Assembly (NCBI GenBank): GCA_944358685.1
Contig: CALVRQ010000112.1
Location: forward strand, 1 to 8,286
From: an uncultured Bacilli bacterium
GTDB taxonomy: Bacteria > Bacillota_I > Bacilli_A > RF39 > UBA660
Reading direction: 5' to 3'
Length of the DNA stretch: 8,286 nucleotides
Under the pieces are notes generated by a model, which was not told where the DNA came from, ran no database searches, and was given only the letters and a program-made list of their open reading frames with translations. Shown piece after piece: positions 6,682 through 8,286 of the stretch. A program made the position numbers and the translations under genes. Every line of letters starts with the position of its first letter. Position 1 is the first letter of the stretch.

Positions 6682-6714
6682 TAATTTTAAATAAGTAGAG
6701 AGGTAGGATGATTT

Positions 6715-7065
6715 ATGTTTGTAGTTTTTAGAAAAGTTGGTGGTTTTTATCATGTATTTGATGGAGACTGTTATATATTAAATTATTTATTTAATTATAA
6801 AATTGTAGGTAATAGAGTTGGGTTTCCGATTAATTCTATCAACAAAGTAGTAAATATTTTAGAAGATAGAAAAATTAATTATGAATTAGATGGTAAAAAG
6901 GTCAATTTTAAAAAGAAAAATAATTATGAAAAATATTTAGAAAAGGGTAAAATTAAATATAATTTTAAAAGGGATGTTGAAAAAGTATATGACAAACTAG
7001 ATAAATTAAATTCTAAAGACTTAAAGGAAATATTAAATTTTATCGAAGGCAAATTAGATGAATGA
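6715..7065 (+). CDS. DGR accessory protein resembling the MutS N-terminal domain (MSL-type)
   Basis: This 116-residue protein has a first half that follows the pattern of MutS domain I, the mismatch-contact domain: FYHVFDGDCYILNYLF (11-26) corresponds to the MutS F-Y-x-x-F-x-x-D-A region, and GNRVGFPINSINKVVNILED (32-51) to the GxPxHxxxxYxxxL region. MutS-like (MSL) small proteins are known as an accessory class in some DGRs. The C-terminal half is Lys-rich and probably helical (about 84-115). It lacks all other MutS domains and any ATPase, so a repair enzyme is excluded. A role in binding template RNA or cDNA/RNA mispairs is inference. ATG 6715 follows GAGAGGTAGG by 8 or so bases; the ATG at 6708 hits a stop. 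Its last 8 bases overlap avd, implying coupled translation. Confidence 0.75.
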   Translation: MFVVFRKVGGFYHVFDGDCYILNYLFNYKIVGNRVGFPINSINKVVNILEDRKINYELDGKKVNFKKKNNYEKYLEKGKIKYNFKRDVEKVYDKLDKLNSKDLKEILNFIEGKLDE

Positions 7066-7396
7066 TTTCTTAATAGTTAAAAATATGAAACAGTTTATTA
7101 TGTCTTTAGATGATATTATTGTAAATTATCCTAGAAAAGAAAATGTTATTAAAGATAGATTATTTAATGATAGTTTAGATATTTTGTACTTAATTTATAA
7201 AGCTAATTATAGTAAAGATAGACGAAATATCCAAATTGAAATTCTAAGTAAAATTAGTATGCTTGATTTCTATTTAGAAAGAAGTTTAAAAAACAAATAT
7301 ATTAGTGAAAAACAATGCTTAAAAAAATCAAATCAACTACTTACTATCACTAAAATGGTACATGGATGGATTAAAAATGATAAAAGTAAGTTATAA
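7058..7396 (+). CDS. avd: Avd, DGR accessory variability determinant
   Basis: The 112-residue protein is the length expected for Avd (about 110-130). It reads as four helices with the family pattern: RLFNDSLDILYLIYKANYSK (34-53), a basic stretch, KISMLDFYLERSLKN (65-79), and the closing helix ending in GWIK (103-106), where Avd proteins typically end with Gly-Trp. Known Avd forms a positively charged pentameric barrel that binds the reverse transcriptase and the template RNA and is needed for cDNA synthesis. It begins 8 bases inside the MutS-like gene (GAAGG about 8 bases before ATG 7058) and ends 20 bases inside the RT gene, so all three are probably translated together. Lys and Arg richness suits nucleic-acid binding. 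Confidence 0.88.
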   Translation: MNDFLIVKNMKQFIMSLDDIIVNYPRKENVIKDRLFNDSLDILYLIYKANYSKDRRNIQIEILSKISMLDFYLERSLKNKYISEKQCLKKSNQLLTITKMVHGWIKNDKSKL

Positions 7397-8286
7397 AGAT
7401 TTATTAGATATTTATGAAAATGAAATATCCAAGAATGTTAAAAACAAGAAAAAGCTTTACAATTTTGAAAAATATAAAATCCAAAACATTACCAAAGCTT
7501 TAAACAAAATGCATAATTTTGATAAAGAAAAATATAATATTTTTTTAATACGCGAACCAAAAGAACGCATTGTCATGAGTTTAAATCTAGTAGATAAATT
7601 AATCAATCATTATATATCTAGAAAAATATTAATACCTAAATTAGAAAAATATTTAGATATTAGGAATGTTGCTACTAGAAAGAATATGGGCACTAGCTAT
7701 GCCATTAAATTATTAAAAAAGTATTTAAACTTAAATAAAAAACACGGTGAGTTTTATGTTTTAAAACTAGACATTTCTAAATATTTTTACAATATTGATC
7801 ACACTAAATTAAAAAGTATGATTAAAGATAAATTAAAAAGCGACGAATATAATTTGATATCTAAAATAATTGATAGTACAGACTATAAATATGTGAATGA
7901 AAAAATAAAAGTAATTAAAAAAAACAATAATGTAAATCATATACCTTACTATGCAAAAGGTAAAGGTCTGCCTATTGGTGGCTTATCCTCACAAATACTA
8001 TCTACATATTATTTATCAGAAATAGATCACTTTATTATTCATGATTTAAAAGTTAAATATTTCGTGCGTTATATGGATGATTTTATTTTAATAAATAAAG
8101 ATAAAAATTATTTAAAATACTGTTTAAAGCAAATAAAAAATAAATTAAAAGAATGTGATGTAAAATTGAGTGACCAAAAAGTTCAAATAATAAATATTAA
8201 AAACGGTTTTACTTCTCTAGGCCACTATTTCATTTTAAAAAACAAATTAATAATAAAAAAATCAAATAGTGCGAAATATAAAATAA
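7377..8286 (+). CDS. DGR reverse transcriptase (3' end outside the window)
   Basis: 303 codons are visible and the frame is still open at the edge; DGR RTs are usually about 300-400 residues, so little is missing. Catalytic motifs are intact: KLDISKYFYNID (130-141, Asp132), YMDD (232-235) and LGHY (281-284). Motif 4 reads GKGLPIGGLSSQ (195-206). DGR RTs have (I/V/L)GxxxSQ there, while group II intron RTs have QGxxxSP; this change is linked to low fidelity opposite adenine. The region IREPKERIVMSL (58-69) is the usual motif 1. No maturase or endonuclease domain precedes the stop seen so far. I place the start at ATG 7377, 20 bases inside avd with GGATGGA upstream; ATG 7362 in the same frame is an alternative adding five residues. 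Confidence 0.95.
   Translation, partial: MIKVSYKDLLDIYENEISKNVKNKKKLYNFEKYKIQNITKALNKMHNFDKEKYNIFLIREPKERIVMSLNLVDKLINHYISRKILIPKLEKYLDIRNVATRKNMGTSYAIKLLKKYLNLNKKHGEFYVLKLDISKYFYNIDHTKLKSMIKDKLKSDEYNLISKIIDSTDYKYVNEKIKVIKKNNNVNHIPYYAKGKGLPIGGLSSQILSTYYLSEIDHFIIHDLKVKYFVRYMDDFILINKDKNYLKYCLKQIKNKLKECDVKLSDQKVQIINIKNGFTSLGHYFILKNKLIIKKSNSAKYKI

Larger units (their letters stand above)
6343..6700 (+). ncRNA. DGR template RNA with structured 3' spacer
   Basis: About 245 bases separate the template repeat from the first downstream gene. They hold no ORF of note but several pairings: AATAAAG (6551-6557) with CTTTATT (6588-6594), and the long hairpin at 6603-6681. In the BPP-1 DGR, the RNA just 3' of the template is structured, bound by RT and Avd, and primes cDNA synthesis. 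This stretch is in the right place and orientation for that role. Exact ends and promoter are not determined: TTGTTA at 6296-6301 with TAGAAT at 6321-6326 is a weak candidate with a 19-base spacer. Confidence 0.6.
6312..8286 (+). mobile_element. Diversity-generating retroelement cassette (right end cut by the window)
   Basis: The order is template repeat, structured spacer, MutS-N-like protein, Avd, reverse transcriptase, all on the plus strand with overlapping genes. The identification rests on three independent signals: an AAY-loaded template whose adenines fall at codon positions 1 and 2, an Avd-like four-helix protein, and an RT with the DGR form of motif 4 (IGGLSSQ). DGRs do not move as transposons do; they retarget cDNA into a variable repeat. 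No cognate variable repeat is visible in the window, so the target is elsewhere or to the right. Confidence 0.93.

Noticed and set aside
7377..8286. Group II intron or retron reverse transcriptase
   Set aside because: Motif 4 is IGGLSSQ instead of QGxxxSP, no maturase or HNH domain is seen, and Avd plus an adenine-rich template lie immediately upstream.

Overview
The window is AT-rich and reads as a low-GC Firmicutes-type genome. Long genes carry A/T in most third positions, Shine-Dalgarno sites are purine-rich, TGG is used for Trp, and no long frame contains an internal TGA, so code 11 fits. The mix of a large secreted protein with an FGE/C-type-lectin-like end, a GTPase ferrous iron transporter and a diversity-generating retroelement (DGR) suits an uncultured gut Bacilli or Mollicutes-related lineage. 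That placement is inference.

Layout, left to right. (1) Positions 3-173 (+) hold the tail of an unidentified frame, ending in a strong inverted repeat. (2) Positions 224-3175 (-) encode a 983-residue surface protein with an N-terminal membrane anchor, Ig/FnIII-like modules and a C-terminal FGE/CLec-like domain. The last part of that domain is GC-rich and looks like a DGR variable region. (3) Positions 3413-3838 (+) encode a two-domain XRE/Cro-type regulator, divergent from the surface protein; a large imperfect palindrome lies between them. (4) Positions 3942-5972 (-) encode FeoB, with its own terminator, a good promoter and a possible operator; no feoA is adjacent. (5) Positions 5973-6341 are mostly non-coding and rich in inverted repeats, with one or two doubtful small ORFs. 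(6) From about 6343 to the right edge (+) lies a DGR: an adenine-loaded template repeat (about 6361-6467), a structured spacer with a long hairpin (6603-6681), a small protein resembling the MutS N-terminal domain (6715-7065), Avd (7058-7396) and a DGR-type reverse transcriptase (7377 to beyond the edge). The three coding sequences overlap head to tail and look like one operon.

How it works, from knowledge of DGRs: the template repeat is transcribed, the RT with Avd copies it into cDNA while misreading adenines, and the cDNA replaces a matching variable repeat at the 3' end of a target gene. The template here encodes a C-type-lectin-like end closing in Ala-Val-Arg-Pro-Ala-Ser-stop. Its cognate target is not in the window. 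The surface protein at 224-3175 has a related end (Gly-Val-Arg-Pro) and shares a 10-base GC-rich stretch with the template, but differs at many non-adenine positions. It is therefore a paralogue, an old target, or the target of another template, and not a product of this one.
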